DNA of 64,000 bases, from contig NZ_VCPD01000004.1 in NCBI RefSeq assembly GCF_005938215.1, forward strand, positions 1 through 64,000, written 5' to 3'. The first letter of the stretch is position 1, and every line of letters starts with the position of its first letter. Positions 19,323-28,156 of the stretch are shown piece by piece. This DNA comes from Ruegeria sediminis (GTDB taxonomy: Bacteria; Pseudomonadota; Alphaproteobacteria; Rhodobacterales; Rhodobacteraceae). The notes below the pieces were generated by a model. The model did no database searches and was not told the DNA's origin. It saw only the letters and a list, made by a program, of their open reading frames with translations. Both the position numbers and the translations under genes were made by a program.

Positions 19323-21500
19323 TCACCTCAGCCGCAGGGCGTTCAGGGATACAGTAATCGACGAGGTCGACATCGCCAATGCGGCAATCAGCGGCGAGCA
19401 GAGCCCGGCCACCGCCAGCGGCACGGCAATCACGTTGTAGACCGTGGCGATCTGGAAATTCTCGCGGATCCGCCGGGTCGCCTTCGCGGCGGTGTCGCAG
19501 GCGTCCGCGATCGGCGACAGGTCGGTGCCGAGAAGCACGATATCCGACGCCACCCGCGCCGCGTCCAGCGCCGAGGCGGGCGAGATGGAGACATGCGCCG
19601 CCGCCAGCGCCGCGGTGTCGTTCAGGCCGTCGCCCACCATCAGCACCTTGCGCCCCGCGTCGGTCAGCGCCTGCACGCGGGCCGCCTTGTCCTGCGGCAG
19701 CGCCTCGGCCACCCAGTCCTCGATGCCGAGCCGCGCGGCCAGTTCGGCGACGGCCGCCTGGGTATCGCCGGAAATCAGCAGCACCTGCTTGCCGGCCTGC
19801 CGCAGTGCCGTCACGGCTTCGGCTGCACCCGGGCGCAGGGCATCCGAGAACAGGAAGGCGGCGGGAGCGCGATCGCCGATGGCCAGCCAGGCAGCGGTTT
19901 GGCGCCCCTGCTCGGCGCCGGTCCAGGCGGCCCGGCCAAGCCGGACGCGCTGGCCGCGGTACTGGCCTTCGGCACCGAAACCCGGCACTTCGACCACGTC
20001 GGTCACCTTGGCCGGCCTGATCCCCGCCTCGCGCGCCGCGTTGGTCAGCGACACCGACAGCGGGTGCGAGGAAGCTTCGGCCAGCGCCAGCGCGATCTCA
20101 AGATCGGCGCGGGGATGATCGCCCAGGTTGGTCAGTTCGGGCGTTCCCGCCGTCAGGGTGCCGGTCTTGTCGAAAACGACGGTGTCGACCTCGGCCAGCC
20201 GCTCCAGCGCGGTGGCGTGCTTGATCAGCATGCCCTTGCGGAACAGCCGGCCCGATGCCGCCGTCGTCACCGCCGGCACGGCCAGCCCGAGCGCGCAGGG
20301 GCAAGTGATGATGAGAACCGCGGCAGCGATGTTCAGCGCGGTGCGAATGTCGCCGGAATAGAGGAGCCAGCCCAGAAAGCTCAGGGCCGACAGGATGTGA
20401 ACGCCCGGAGCGTAGAGCTTGGCGGCGCTGTCCGCCAGCGAGGTGTAACGCGACCGCCCGGATTCAGCGATCGCCACCAGATCGGCCATGCGGTGCAAGG
20501 AGGTGTCCTGCCCCACGGCGGTCGCGCGTATGGTCAGCGGGCCGGTCAGGTTGACCTCGCCGGCGCTGACGGCCAGGCCCGGTTCGGCAAAGACCGGCAG
20601 GGTCTCGCCGGTCAGCAGCGACCGGTCCAGTTCCGACCGGCCCATCACGATCTCGCCATCGACCGGCATCCGCCCGCCCGGGCGCACGCGGATGAGATCA
20701 CCGACCACCAGAGCGGCAACCGCCACTTCTTCCTCGCGGCCGTCGACCAGGCGCATGGCGCGCGGCACTTCCAGGGCGGCCAGCTCCTCGGCGGCGGATC
20801 GGGCGACGGCGCGGGTGCGGTAGTCCAGGTAGCGGCCCGCCAGCAGAAAGAACGTGAGTGTCAGCGCCGCGTCGAAATAGGCGTGTTCGCCGCTCAGCGT
20901 GGTTTCCCAAAGCGATGTCACCAGCGCCAGCAGGATGGCCAGCACGATCGGCACATCCATGTTCAGCCGCCGGACGCGCAGCGCGCTCCAGGCGTTGACG
21001 AAGAAGGGCTGGGCCGAGAAGGCGATCGCCGGGAACGCGATCGCGGCGGAGATCCAGTGGAACATGTCCCGCGTCGCGTCCGAGGCCCCGGACCAGACCG
21101 AGACCGACAAGAGCATCACGTTCATCGAAGCGAAACCGGCGACCGCCAGCCGCATCAGCAGATCGCGCCCCGCCTTGTCGGATTGCGTGGCGGACAGCGC
21201 GCCGGGGTCAAGCTCGTGCGCCTCGAACCCGGCGCGTTCCAGCACCGGGATCAGGTCCGCGGCGCGCACCTCCGGTCCCGCCTGAACCATCGCCCGTTTC
21301 AGCGTCAAGTTCACCCGGGCCGAGTCGACCCCCGGACAGGCGTTCAGTTCCCGCTCGACCGTGGCGATGCAGGCCGAGCAGTGAATGCCGGGCAGCGACA
21401 GCGCGATCTGCACGTCCTGAGGCACCGGCCGCACCGGCTCTGCCGGGGCGGCGATGCAGCCGGGACAGGCCGCTGTGCCTGGACGCATCTGGGCCGTCAT
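19323..21500 (-). CDS. ccoI: Cu(+)-exporting P1B-type ATPase CcoI (FixI)
   Basis: A 725-aa copper-transporting ATPase of the CcoI/FixI class that supplies copper for cbb3 oxidase assembly. An N-terminal cysteine motif (CPGC) precedes the HMA domain with GIHCSACIATVE (CSAC at 41-44). Downstream are the membrane CPC motif (about 400-402, TCPCALGLAVP), the phosphorylated Asp in DKTGTLTAG (D444) and the hinge GDGLNDTAAL. The ATG at 21500 follows the ccoH stop by 4 bp. It is distinguished from general CopA pumps by its position in ccoGHIS. Confidence 0.95.
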   Translation of the reverse strand: MTAQMRPGTAACPGCIAAPAEPVRPVPQDVQIALSLPGIHCSACIATVERELNACPGVDSARVNLTLKRAMVQAGPEVRAADLIPVLERAGFEAHELDPGALSATQSDKAGRDLLMRLAVAGFASMNVMLLSVSVWSGASDATRDMFHWISAAIAFPAIAFSAQPFFVNAWSALRVRRLNMDVPIVLAILLALVTSLWETTLSGEHAYFDAALTLTFFLLAGRYLDYRTRAVARSAAEELAALEVPRAMRLVDGREEEVAVAALVVGDLIRVRPGGRMPVDGEIVMGRSELDRSLLTGETLPVFAEPGLAVSAGEVNLTGPLTIRATAVGQDTSLHRMADLVAIAESGRSRYTSLADSAAKLYAPGVHILSALSFLGWLLYSGDIRTALNIAAAVLIITCPCALGLAVPAVTTAASGRLFRKGMLIKHATALERLAEVDTVVFDKTGTLTAGTPELTNLGDHPRADLEIALALAEASSHPLSVSLTNAAREAGIRPAKVTDVVEVPGFGAEGQYRGQRVRLGRAAWTGAEQGRQTAAWLAIGDRAPAAFLFSDALRPGAAEAVTALRQAGKQVLLISGDTQAAVAELAARLGIEDWVAEALPQDKAARVQALTDAGRKVLMVGDGLNDTAALAAAHVSISPASALDAARVASDIVLLGTDLSPIADACDTAAKATRRIRENFQIATVYNVIAVPLAVAGLCSPLIAALAMSTSSITVSLNALRLR

Positions 21501-21504
21501 CCGG

Positions 21505-21963
21505 TCAGCCCTTCACGTAAAGGGGAATGCGCTGGGTGAATTCGGTCCCGTCTTCGGCCTTGGCCACCATGCGGATGTTCCAGTTTCCCTTGCCCAGTTC
21601 GGCCTTGGCGACATAGGCGGTGCCGTCGAAGGCAAAGTCGGGCCGCGTGTCCTCCTTGACATGCGTCGCCCGGCCCAGAACGGCATCGAGTTCGGCCACC
21701 TCGACCGGGTTGCCCGCCCGGTCGGTGATCGACAGGATGACCAGCCCGCCGGCGGCCTTGGCCCGGATCGTCCAGCCGAGCGCGTTCTGCGCGTCGCGCC
21801 GTTCGTCGAACTGCTGGCTGGCGACGTAGGAGTTCTTGACCTCGAGCCCCGGGAAGGTTTTGACGGCGCTGTAGGCCAGCACCAGGTTCACGGTGACGAT
21901 CACGCCGAAAGCGGCGATGAAAACGGCCAGCGCGTGCTTGCCGGTGAATTGACGGTCCGCCAT
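21505..21963 (-). CDS. ccoH: cbb3 oxidase assembly protein CcoH (FixH)
   Basis: A 152-aa FixH-family protein. One N-terminal membrane helix (ALAVFIAAFGVIVTVNLVLAY) anchors a periplasmic beta-rich domain with GWTIRAKAAGGLVILSITDRAG. CcoH stays associated with the oxidase and is needed for its stability. The ATG at 21963 follows the ccoG stop by 3 bp. Family recognition rests on gene order plus the typical WNIRMVAKAEDGTEFTQRIP ending. Confidence 0.93.
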   Translation of the reverse strand: MADRQFTGKHALAVFIAAFGVIVTVNLVLAYSAVKTFPGLEVKNSYVASQQFDERRDAQNALGWTIRAKAAGGLVILSITDRAGNPVEVAELDAVLGRATHVKEDTRPDFAFDGTAYVAKAELGKGNWNIRMVAKAEDGTEFTQRIPLYVKG

Positions 21964-21966
21964 CGA

Positions 21967-23397
21967 TCAGTTCCCCCGTCCGTTGAAGGTCGTGTCCTTG
22001 AAGGCGCGCTCGCCGCTGGTCAGGTCCTCGACCCAGATCCGCACCGGCGTATTGGCCGCATTGGAGGGCGCCGCATCCTTGGGCGTCACGATATATACCC
22101 GAGTGAGCAGCGCCGTGTCAGCCGGAACGGCGACGGTATCCTGCGGCGTGCCCTCGATCTGGATGCTCATGGACGGATCGCCCTTGACCGACAGTTGGAA
22201 GGGCCGCTCCTCGCCGTGCTTGTTGCGCAGGCGCACATCGTAGGTGTTGCGGATAGAGCCGTCGGAAAGGGTCACGAAGGTCGGGTTGCGCACCGGTGCG
22301 ACGGTCAGGTCGATCTCGGGGCGGATGAACAGCGCAAACAGCAGCCCGAACCCGACCAGCGACCACAAGGCGGTGTAGAGGATCGTGCGGGGGCGCAGGA
22401 TGTGCTTCCAGACATCCTTGGGCGACTGGCCCTCGCGTTCGCGCAGCTCGTCGCTGAGCGCCATGTAGTCGATCAGGCCGCGCGGCTTGCCGATCTTTTC
22501 CATCACCTCGTCGCAGGCGTCGATGCAGAGCGCGCAGGTGATGCATTCCAGCTGCTGGCCGTCGCGGATGTCGATGCCCACCGGGCAGACGTTGACGCAG
22601 GCCATGCAGTCGATGCAGTCGCCCTGCGACGGGTCCAGCAACCCTTTCTTGAGCTTGCCGCGCGGTTCGCCCCGCCATTCGCGGTAGCCGACGACCAGCG
22701 TGTCCTCGTCCATCATCGCTGCCTGGATCCGCGGCCACGGACAGGCGTAGATGCAGATCTGTTCGCGCGCAAAGCCGCCGAACAGGAAGGTGGTGCCGGT
22801 CAGCAGCAGCATGGTCGTGTAGGCGATCGGATGGGCGTCTCCGGTGACCAGGTCCCGCGCCAGGGTCGGCGCGTCGGCGAAATAGAACACCCAGGCGCCG
22901 CCCGTGGCGAGACCGATCAGCAGCCACACCGTCCATTTCGTCAGGCGCAGCCGGGCCTTGCGGAGATCGAGCTTTTTCTGGCGGTGCAGGCGCAGGCGGG
23001 CGTTGCGGTCGCCCTCGATCCAGCGTTCCACCAGAATGAAGAGGTCGGTCCAGACCGTCTGCGGACAGGCATAGCCGCACCAGACCCGCCCCAGCGCCGA
23101 GGTGAACAGGAAAAGCCCCAGGCCGGCCATGATGAGAAGCCCGGCGACGAAGTAGAACTCATGCGGCCAGATCTCGATCCAGAAGAAGTAGAAACGCCGG
23201 TTCGCCATGTCGAGCAGCACCGCCTGGTCCGGCAGGCTTGGCCCACGGTCCCAGCGGATCCACGGCGTCAGGTAGTAGATGCCCAGCGTCACCGCCATGA
23301 TGACCCACTTGAGGTTGCGGAACTTTCCGGAGACGCGCCGCGGAAAGATCGGTTCCCGGGGCGCGTACAGGCTGGGGGCGGGGTTGGAATCGCTCAC
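21967..23397 (-). CDS. ccoG: Ferredoxin-like cbb3 accessory protein CcoG (RdxA)
   Basis: A 476-aa membrane protein of the CcoG/RdxA/FixG family, implicated in reducing copper for CcoN maturation. Several membrane helices carry a CGYACPQTVW motif near residue 113. Two ferredoxin-type cysteine clusters (CIDCMACVNVCPVG and CITCALCIDACD, roughly residues 258-300) are followed by a periplasmic Ig-like FixG domain. The start is GTG at 23397 (MSDSNPAPSLYAPREP) with GGAG 9 nt upstream; no ATG in frame fits better. A perfect FNR box lies about 70 bp upstream. Confidence 0.95.
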   Translation of the reverse strand: MSDSNPAPSLYAPREPIFPRRVSGKFRNLKWVIMAVTLGIYYLTPWIRWDRGPSLPDQAVLLDMANRRFYFFWIEIWPHEFYFVAGLLIMAGLGLFLFTSALGRVWCGYACPQTVWTDLFILVERWIEGDRNARLRLHRQKKLDLRKARLRLTKWTVWLLIGLATGGAWVFYFADAPTLARDLVTGDAHPIAYTTMLLLTGTTFLFGGFAREQICIYACPWPRIQAAMMDEDTLVVGYREWRGEPRGKLKKGLLDPSQGDCIDCMACVNVCPVGIDIRDGQQLECITCALCIDACDEVMEKIGKPRGLIDYMALSDELREREGQSPKDVWKHILRPRTILYTALWSLVGFGLLFALFIRPEIDLTVAPVRNPTFVTLSDGSIRNTYDVRLRNKHGEERPFQLSVKGDPSMSIQIEGTPQDTVAVPADTALLTRVYIVTPKDAAPSNAANTPVRIWVEDLTSGERAFKDTTFNGRGN

Positions 23398-23460
23398 GGA
23401 TATGCTCCAGGTCTTGGGGGCCTACGACGCGTCTTGTCCCAGAACATAGATGGTTCAACA

Positions 23461-23474
23461 TTGACATGGGTCAA
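23461..23474 (-). promoter_or_regulatory. FNR/FnrL box upstream of ccoG
   Basis: TTGACATGGGTCAA, a perfect TTGAC-N4-GTCAA palindrome, centred 70 bp upstream of the ccoG GTG. It predicts oxygen-dependent activation of ccoGHIS by FnrL, whose gene lies at 32073-32816. Confidence 0.88.
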
Positions 23475-23577
23475 AAAGCGCATCTGCAACTTACGTTTTG
23501 CGAAACCGGGATTCCGTGCGAAAAACGGAAGGCCGGCTCGGAACCCGCGTCTCGGGAGTGCTGTCGGGAAAATTGGC

Positions 23578-23652
23578 GCCGGCTGTTCTGGAAACGCGCG
23601 AACAGATGGAACAGCCGGCACCGCACCTTTCGGGCGGCAAGCCGCCCGAAAG
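23578..23652 (-). terminator. Two hairpins after ccoP
   Basis: Next to the ccoP stop, a perfect 12-bp stem (23627-23638 with 23641-23652, CTTTCGGGCGGC/GCCGCCCGAAAG) is followed on the minus strand by an 11-bp inverted repeat (23578-23588 with 23609-23619, GCCGGCTGTTC/GAACAGCCGGC). Neither has a U-run. Their position at the end of ccoNOQP suggests transcript-end stabilisation or termination before the ccoG promoter. Confidence 0.55.
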
Positions 23653-23664
23653 TATCCTCAGAGG

Positions 23665-24534
23665 TTACTCGCCACCGCCAAGCTGATGGACATAGGCCGA
23701 GACGGCGCGGATCTGCGCTTCGCTTAGGCGGGAGTTCCACGCGGGCATGACGCCGAAGCGGCTGTTGGCCACGGTGTCGACCAGAGAGTCGTAGTCGCCG
23801 CCAAAGAGCCAGATCGCATCCGCCAGGTTCGGCGCGCCCTGCTCGCGGTCGCCCTTCGCATCCTCGCCGTGACAGGCCGCGCAGTTGTCCGCGAAGACGA
23901 CCGACCCGGCCTCGACCGCGCCGGCGTCCTGCGGCTCGGTCGACAGCGACATGACATAGTTGACGACCTGGTCGATTTCCTCGTCGGTCAGCAGCTCGTC
24001 GCGGCCGAAGGCGGGCATCTCGGAATAGCGCGCTTCGTCGCTTTCCTCGTTGCGGATGCCGTGGGTGATGGTGTGGTGGATGCTTTCGATGTCTCCACCC
24101 CAGAGCCAGTCGTCGTCCAGCAGGTTCGGATAGCCCTTGGCGCCGGCGGCACCCGAGCCGTGGCACTGCGCGCACCAGGTCTTGAACACGGCGCTGCCCG
24201 CGGAGACCGCGTAGCCATTGAGTTCGGCATCATCCTGGATCGACGCCAGTTCGACCGAGGCCAGCTTGTCGTTGATCGCTGCGTTGGATTCATCGACCGC
24301 CGCGATCTCGGTGGCGACGTTGGCGCGGGTCGACCATCCCAGAACGCCGGCGGTCGCGTGGTTCACCAGCGGCCAGGCCGGGTAGAGGATGGTGTAGATC
24401 ACGCCCCAGATGATGGTTACGTAGAAGGTCCACAGCCACCAGCGCGGCATCGGGTTGTCGAACTCCTCCAGCCCGTCCCAGACGTGGCCGGTCGTTTTCG
24501 GATCACCCGGTTGCTTTTCAGGTGTCTTGCTCAT
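23665..24534 (-). CDS. ccoP: cbb3 cytochrome oxidase dihaem subunit CcoP
   Basis: Membrane-anchored dihaem cytochrome c that feeds electrons into the oxidase, 289 aa. The ATG at 24534 starts MSKTPEKQPGDPKTTGHVWD; upstream residues are not conserved. The N-terminal helix contains PRWWLWTFYVTIIWGVIYTI. Haem-attachment motifs are CAQCH (121-125) and CAACH (218-222), with axial-Met-type segments (YSEMPAFG and FGVMPAW). Its start overlaps the end of ccoQ by 4 bp, indicating coupled translation. Confidence 0.97.
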   Translation of the reverse strand: MSKTPEKQPGDPKTTGHVWDGLEEFDNPMPRWWLWTFYVTIIWGVIYTILYPAWPLVNHATAGVLGWSTRANVATEIAAVDESNAAINDKLASVELASIQDDAELNGYAVSAGSAVFKTWCAQCHGSGAAGAKGYPNLLDDDWLWGGDIESIHHTITHGIRNEESDEARYSEMPAFGRDELLTDEEIDQVVNYVMSLSTEPQDAGAVEAGSVVFADNCAACHGEDAKGDREQGAPNLADAIWLFGGDYDSLVDTVANSRFGVMPAWNSRLSEAQIRAVSAYVHQLGGGE

Positions 24535-24716
24535 TTCCGCGCCTCCTCGGATGTGGCGGGTTTGTCTTGATGCCGGAACGGGATGTTGGCGGTGTCGCGG
24601 TGCGCCTTGCCGGCACCGGGGCGGAAGACCCAAAGGACCACCCCGATGAAGAAGGCGAACAGGACCAGCAGCATCCAGCTGTCCGCGAATTGACGAAGGA
24701 TCGTGTATTCTTCCAT
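24531..24716 (-). CDS. ccoQ: cbb3 oxidase subunit CcoQ
   Basis: A 61-aa single-span protein (MEEYTILRQFADSWMLLVLF followed by AFFIGVVLWVFRPG) that stabilises the cbb3 complex. It sits in the canonical place between ccoO and ccoP, 11 bp after ccoO and overlapping ccoP by 4 bp. The tail after the helix is basic and polar, as in other CcoQ proteins. The identification depends on order, size and the FRPG helix exit. Confidence 0.93.
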   Translation of the reverse strand: MEEYTILRQFADSWMLLVLFAFFIGVVLWVFRPGAGKAHRDTANIPFRHQDKPATSEEARK

Positions 24717-24727
24717 GACGTCCCTCC

Positions 24728-25456
24728 TCAGCGGCTCGCGACCGGGGTGAAGGTCGAGAAATCGACCAGCGTGCCCAGCATCTGCAGGTAGGCGATCATC
24801 GCGTCGGCTTCGGACACGCCAGGCTGGCCATCGAAGTTGCGCACGTTGACCTTGTCGCCATACCGCTCCAGCAGCCCGTCATAGTCGCTGTCCGGATCGG
24901 CCTGCGCCCGGAAGTCCGCCTGCGCGTTCTCGATCATCTCCTCGGTGTAGGGAGTGCCGACCAGCGCGTTGGTGGCCATGATGTCGCCGATGTACTTGCC
25001 GTCGATCTTCTTGTTCTCGAGATAGCCGTATTTCGGCATCACCGATTCCGGCACCACCGCCTGCGGGTCGCGCAGGTGATCGACGTGCCATTCGTCCGAG
25101 TAGCGGCCGCCGACGCGGGCCAGGTCCGGCCCGGTCCGCTTGGACCCCCACTGGAACGGGTGGTCGTACATCGACTCGGCCGCCAGCGAGTAGTGGCCAT
25201 AGCGCTCGACCTCGTCCCGCATCGGGCGGATCATCTGGCTGTGGCAGACATAGCAGCCTTCGCGGATGTAGATTTCACGTCCCGCCATCTCGAGGGGGGT
25301 GTAGGGGCGCATCCCCTCCACCTTCTCGATGGTGTTCTCAAGGTAGAACAGCGGGGTGATCTGCACGATGCCGCCGATGGTCACGACCAGGAAGCTGAAG
25401 ATCAGCAGGAGGGTCGCGTTGGTCTCGAGGATCTTGTGTTTGTCGAGAATTGCCAT
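24728..25456 (-). CDS. ccoO: cbb3 oxidase monohaem subunit CcoO
   Basis: Monohaem cytochrome c subunit, 242 aa, normal length. An N-terminal membrane helix ([18 protein letters not shown]) is followed by the haem-attachment motif CYVCH at 68-72 in [15 protein letters not shown], and by [20 protein letters not shown], the family core. The ATG at 25456 has a strong GGAGG-type site upstream and follows ccoN by 14 bp. Confidence 0.97.
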   Translation of the reverse strand: MAILDKHKILETNATLLLIFSFLVVTIGGIVQITPLFYLENTIEKVEGMRPYTPLEMAGREIYIREGCYVCHSQMIRPMRDEVERYGHYSLAAESMYDHPFQWGSKRTGPDLARVGGRYSDEWHVDHLRDPQAVVPESVMPKYGYLENKKIDGKYIGDIMATNALVGTPYTEEMIENAQADFRAQADPDSDYDGLLERYGDKVNVRNFDGQPGVSEADAMIAYLQMLGTLVDFSTFTPVASR

Positions 25457-25470
25457 TGCTCCGGCCCTCC

Positions 25471-27078
25471 TTATTCAGCCGGGACCGCGACCGAAAGGCT
25501 GGCCTCTTTGGCCGGTGCCTTGCGGACGGTCATCCACAGGTTGTAGCACATGATCAGCGAACCGGTCAGGAACAGAACCCCGCCCAGCGCGCGCACCACG
25601 TACATCGGGAACTTCGCGGCCACGGTGTCAGCGAACGAGTTCACCAGGAAGCCGTTGGCATCCACTTCGCGCCACATCAGGCCCTCCATGATGCCGGTCA
25701 CCCACATCGAAGCGGCGTAGAGCACGATGCCGATGGTGGCGAGCCAGAAGTGCCAGCTGACCAGTTGCAGCGAATAGAGACGCTCACGCTTCCACAGGAC
25801 CGGAACCAGGAAGTACAGGGCCCCGAAGGTGATCATGCCGTTCCAGCCCAGAGCGCCGGAATGCACGTGGCCGATGGTCCAGTCGGTGTAGTGCGACAGC
25901 GAGTTCACGGCGCGGATCGACATCATCGGGCCTTCGAAGGTGGACATGCCGTAGAAGCCGACCGAGATCACCATCATCCGGATGACCGGGTCGGTGCGCA
26001 GCTTGTCCCAGGCGCCCGACAGCGTCATCAGACCGTTGATCATGCCGCCCCACGAGGGCATCCACAGCACGACCGAGAACACCATGCCCAGCGTCGAGGC
26101 CCAGTCGGGCAGCGCGGTATAGTGCAGGTGGTGCGGACCGGCCCAGATGTACAGGAAGATCAGCGCCCAGAAGTGGATGATCGACAGCTTGTAGCTGAAC
26201 ACGGGACGTTCGGCCTGTTTCGGGATGAAATAGTACATCATGCCCAGGAAGCCGGCGGTCAGGAAGAAGCCCACGGCGTTGTGGCCGTACCACCACTGGA
26301 TCATGGCGTCCTGAACGCCCGACCAGACGATCACCGATTTCGAGCCCCAGATGCTGACCGGGATGGTCATGTTGTTGACCAGGTGCAGCATCGCGACCGT
26401 CACGATGAAGGCCAGGTAGAACCAGTTGGCGACGTAGATGTGCGGTTCTTTCCGCTTGACGATCGTGCCCAGGAACACGGCCAGATAGGCCACCCAGACG
26501 ATGGTCAGCCACAGGTCGACATACCACTCGGGCTCGGCGTATTCCTTGGATTGGGTGCCGCCCAGAAGGTATCCGGTCGCCGCCAGCACGATGAAGAGCT
26601 GGTAGCCCCAGAACACGAACCATCCCAGGTTGCCGCCCCAAAGGCGCGCGGCGCTGGTGCGCTGAACCACGTAGAACGAGGTCGCGATCAGGGCGTTGCC
26701 GCCGAAGGCGAAGATCACCGCCGAGGTGTGCAGCGGACGCAGGCGCCCGAAGTTGGCATAGCCTTGCGCCCATTCGAAGTTCAGGGCCGGAAAGGCCAGC
26801 TGAAATGCGATGAAGGTGCCCACCAGAAACCCTACGACGCCCCAGAAGGCGGTCGCGATCACGCCGTAGCGCACCACGTCATCCATGTATTCGGCCGAAC
26901 GATCGGTCAGGATGTCCGGTTCTTCGGCGTTGCGGAGCGTCCAGATGAACAGCCCGCCGGCGATCAGCATGACCAGGATGGAGTGAACCTGGTACGCCAA
27001 GTCTCGCGCATAGTTGGCCGCGATCGCGCCGAACAGCGCAATCAGACCAAGCGCGATAAGCTTGATAACATTCGACAT
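25471..27078 (-). CDS. ccoN: cbb3 oxidase catalytic subunit CcoN
   Basis: Haem-copper oxidase subunit I of the C-type family, 535 aa from the ATG at 27078 ([19 protein letters not shown]), chosen for its AAGGGA site 6 nt upstream. About twelve membrane helices carry the haem and CuB histidines, for example [20 protein letters not shown], the [17 protein letters not shown] region, [14 protein letters not shown] and [11 protein letters not shown]. It couples oxygen reduction at very low oxygen to proton pumping. An FNR box is centred 100 bp upstream of the start. Confidence 0.97.
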   Translation of the reverse strand: MSNVIKLIALGLIALFGAIAANYARDLAYQVHSILVMLIAGGLFIWTLRNAEEPDILTDRSAEYMDDVVRYGVIATAFWGVVGFLVGTFIAFQLAFPALNFEWAQGYANFGRLRPLHTSAVIFAFGGNALIATSFYVVQRTSAARLWGGNLGWFVFWGYQLFIVLAATGYLLGGTQSKEYAEPEWYVDLWLTIVWVAYLAVFLGTIVKRKEPHIYVANWFYLAFIVTVAMLHLVNNMTIPVSIWGSKSVIVWSGVQDAMIQWWYGHNAVGFFLTAGFLGMMYYFIPKQAERPVFSYKLSIIHFWALIFLYIWAGPHHLHYTALPDWASTLGMVFSVVLWMPSWGGMINGLMTLSGAWDKLRTDPVIRMMVISVGFYGMSTFEGPMMSIRAVNSLSHYTDWTIGHVHSGALGWNGMITFGALYFLVPVLWKRERLYSLQLVSWHFWLATIGIVLYAASMWVTGIMEGLMWREVDANGFLVNSFADTVAAKFPMYVVRALGGVLFLTGSLIMCYNLWMTVRKAPAKEASLSVAVPAE

Positions 27079-27171
27079 ATTGCGTCCCTTTGCCATGCCC
27101 CGCGCGTTTCTTCCGTCGCGCCAGACTTCTTTGACTGGCTGCCGTAATGTAGAATGGCAGCCGAAGTTGCT

Positions 27172-27185
27172 TTGATCTGCATCAA
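27172..27185. promoter_or_regulatory. FNR/FnrL box shared by ccoN and the stress-protein gene
   Basis: TTGATCTGCATCAA, a perfect TTGAT-N4-ATCAA palindrome in the divergent ccoN/usp gap. On the minus strand a -10-like TACATT (27146-27151) begins 27.5 bp from the box centre, consistent with class II activation of ccoN. The box is 95 bp from the usp ATG and may act in both directions. Confidence 0.9.
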
Positions 27186-27273
27186 GACGGTAGCCCGTTT
27201 TCTGTGACACGCATATTCCGATGAATGGGTAAACTGGTCGCATGTGCCGACGCGCCCGAACCATGAGGTTGAA

Positions 27274-28113
27274 ATGTCTTACAAATCCCTGCTGACCGTG
27301 ATGACCGAGACCAAGCTGGCAGAGCCGGCCCTGGCGCAAATGGTCGCGCTGGCCCAGGCGCAGGATGCGCATGCCGAGGCGCTCTGCCTCGGCGTGGACC
27401 GCAGCCAGACTGGCTATTATTACGCCGGCGCGAACGCGCTGATCCTTCAGGAGACGCTGAGCCGCGCCAAGGCTGAAGCCGACGAGGTGCTGGCCTTCGC
27501 CGAAAATTTCCTGGGCAAGTCCGGCGTGCGCTGGTCGGCCGAGAACGGCGTGGCGCAGATCGCCGATCTGGGGCGCCACGTCGCCCACCGGGCCCGGTTC
27601 TCGGATCTGGTCGTCCTGCCGCGCCCCTATGGCGAGGGCCGGGGCGCCGAGGCCGAGCCCATCGTCGAATCCGCGATGTTCGAAGGCCACGCGCCGGTGC
27701 TGATGGTACCGGACAAGATGAAGCCGTTCTCGAAGCCGGGAACGGTGCTGATCGGCTGGAACGAAAGCGTCGAGGCGATGCGCGCGATCCGTCAGGCCCT
27801 GCCCTTCCTGAAACAGGCCGACCTGGTGCGCATCGTGGTGATCGATCCGCCCAGCCACGGGCCCGACCGCTCGGACCCCGGCGGGATGCTGTCGCAGATG
27901 CTGTCGCGCCACGGCGTCAAATGCGAGATCGACGTGCTGAGCAAGACGATGCCGCGTGTCTCGGACATCCTGAACCGCCATGCTGCGGACACCGACGCCA
28001 ACCTGATCGTCATGGGGGCCTATGGCCATTCCCGGTTCCGCGAGGCCATCCTGGGCGGCGCGACGCGCAACATGCTGGAGCAGGCGACCGTGCCGGTCTT
28101 CATGGCGCACTGA
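27274..28113 (+). CDS. Universal stress protein, tandem UspA domains
   Basis: A 279-aa UspA-type protein. The ATG at 27274 ([20 protein letters not shown]) is preferred over upstream codons because the first beta-strand starts here. The N-terminal half is degenerate. The C-terminal half ends with the ATP-binding type signature [20 protein letters not shown]. UspA partners of cbb3 loci are common in rhodobacters and fit FnrL control; the biochemical role is unknown. It diverges from ccoN and ends before a terminator shared with the converging bicupin gene. Confidence 0.85.
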   Translation: MSYKSLLTVMTETKLAEPALAQMVALAQAQDAHAEALCLGVDRSQTGYYYAGANALILQETLSRAKAEADEVLAFAENFLGKSGVRWSAENGVAQIADLGRHVAHRARFSDLVVLPRPYGEGRGAEAEPIVESAMFEGHAPVLMVPDKMKPFSKPGTVLIGWNESVEAMRAIRQALPFLKQADLVRIVVIDPPSHGPDRSDPGGMLSQMLSRHGVKCEIDVLSKTMPRVSDILNRHAADTDANLIVMGAYGHSRFREAILGGATRNMLEQATVPVFMAH

Positions 28114-28132
28114 CGGCCTGACCTACTGGAAA

Positions 28133-28153
28133 AGGCGCCCGAGCGGGGCGCCT
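28133..28153. terminator. Terminator between converging usp and bicupin genes
   Basis: AGGCGCCC (28133-28140) pairs with GGGCGCCT (28146-28153) across a 5-nt loop. The minus strand continues TTTTCC, making it the better terminator for the bicupin transcript, while also positioned to end the usp transcript. Confidence 0.65.
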
Positions 28154-28156
28154 AGT

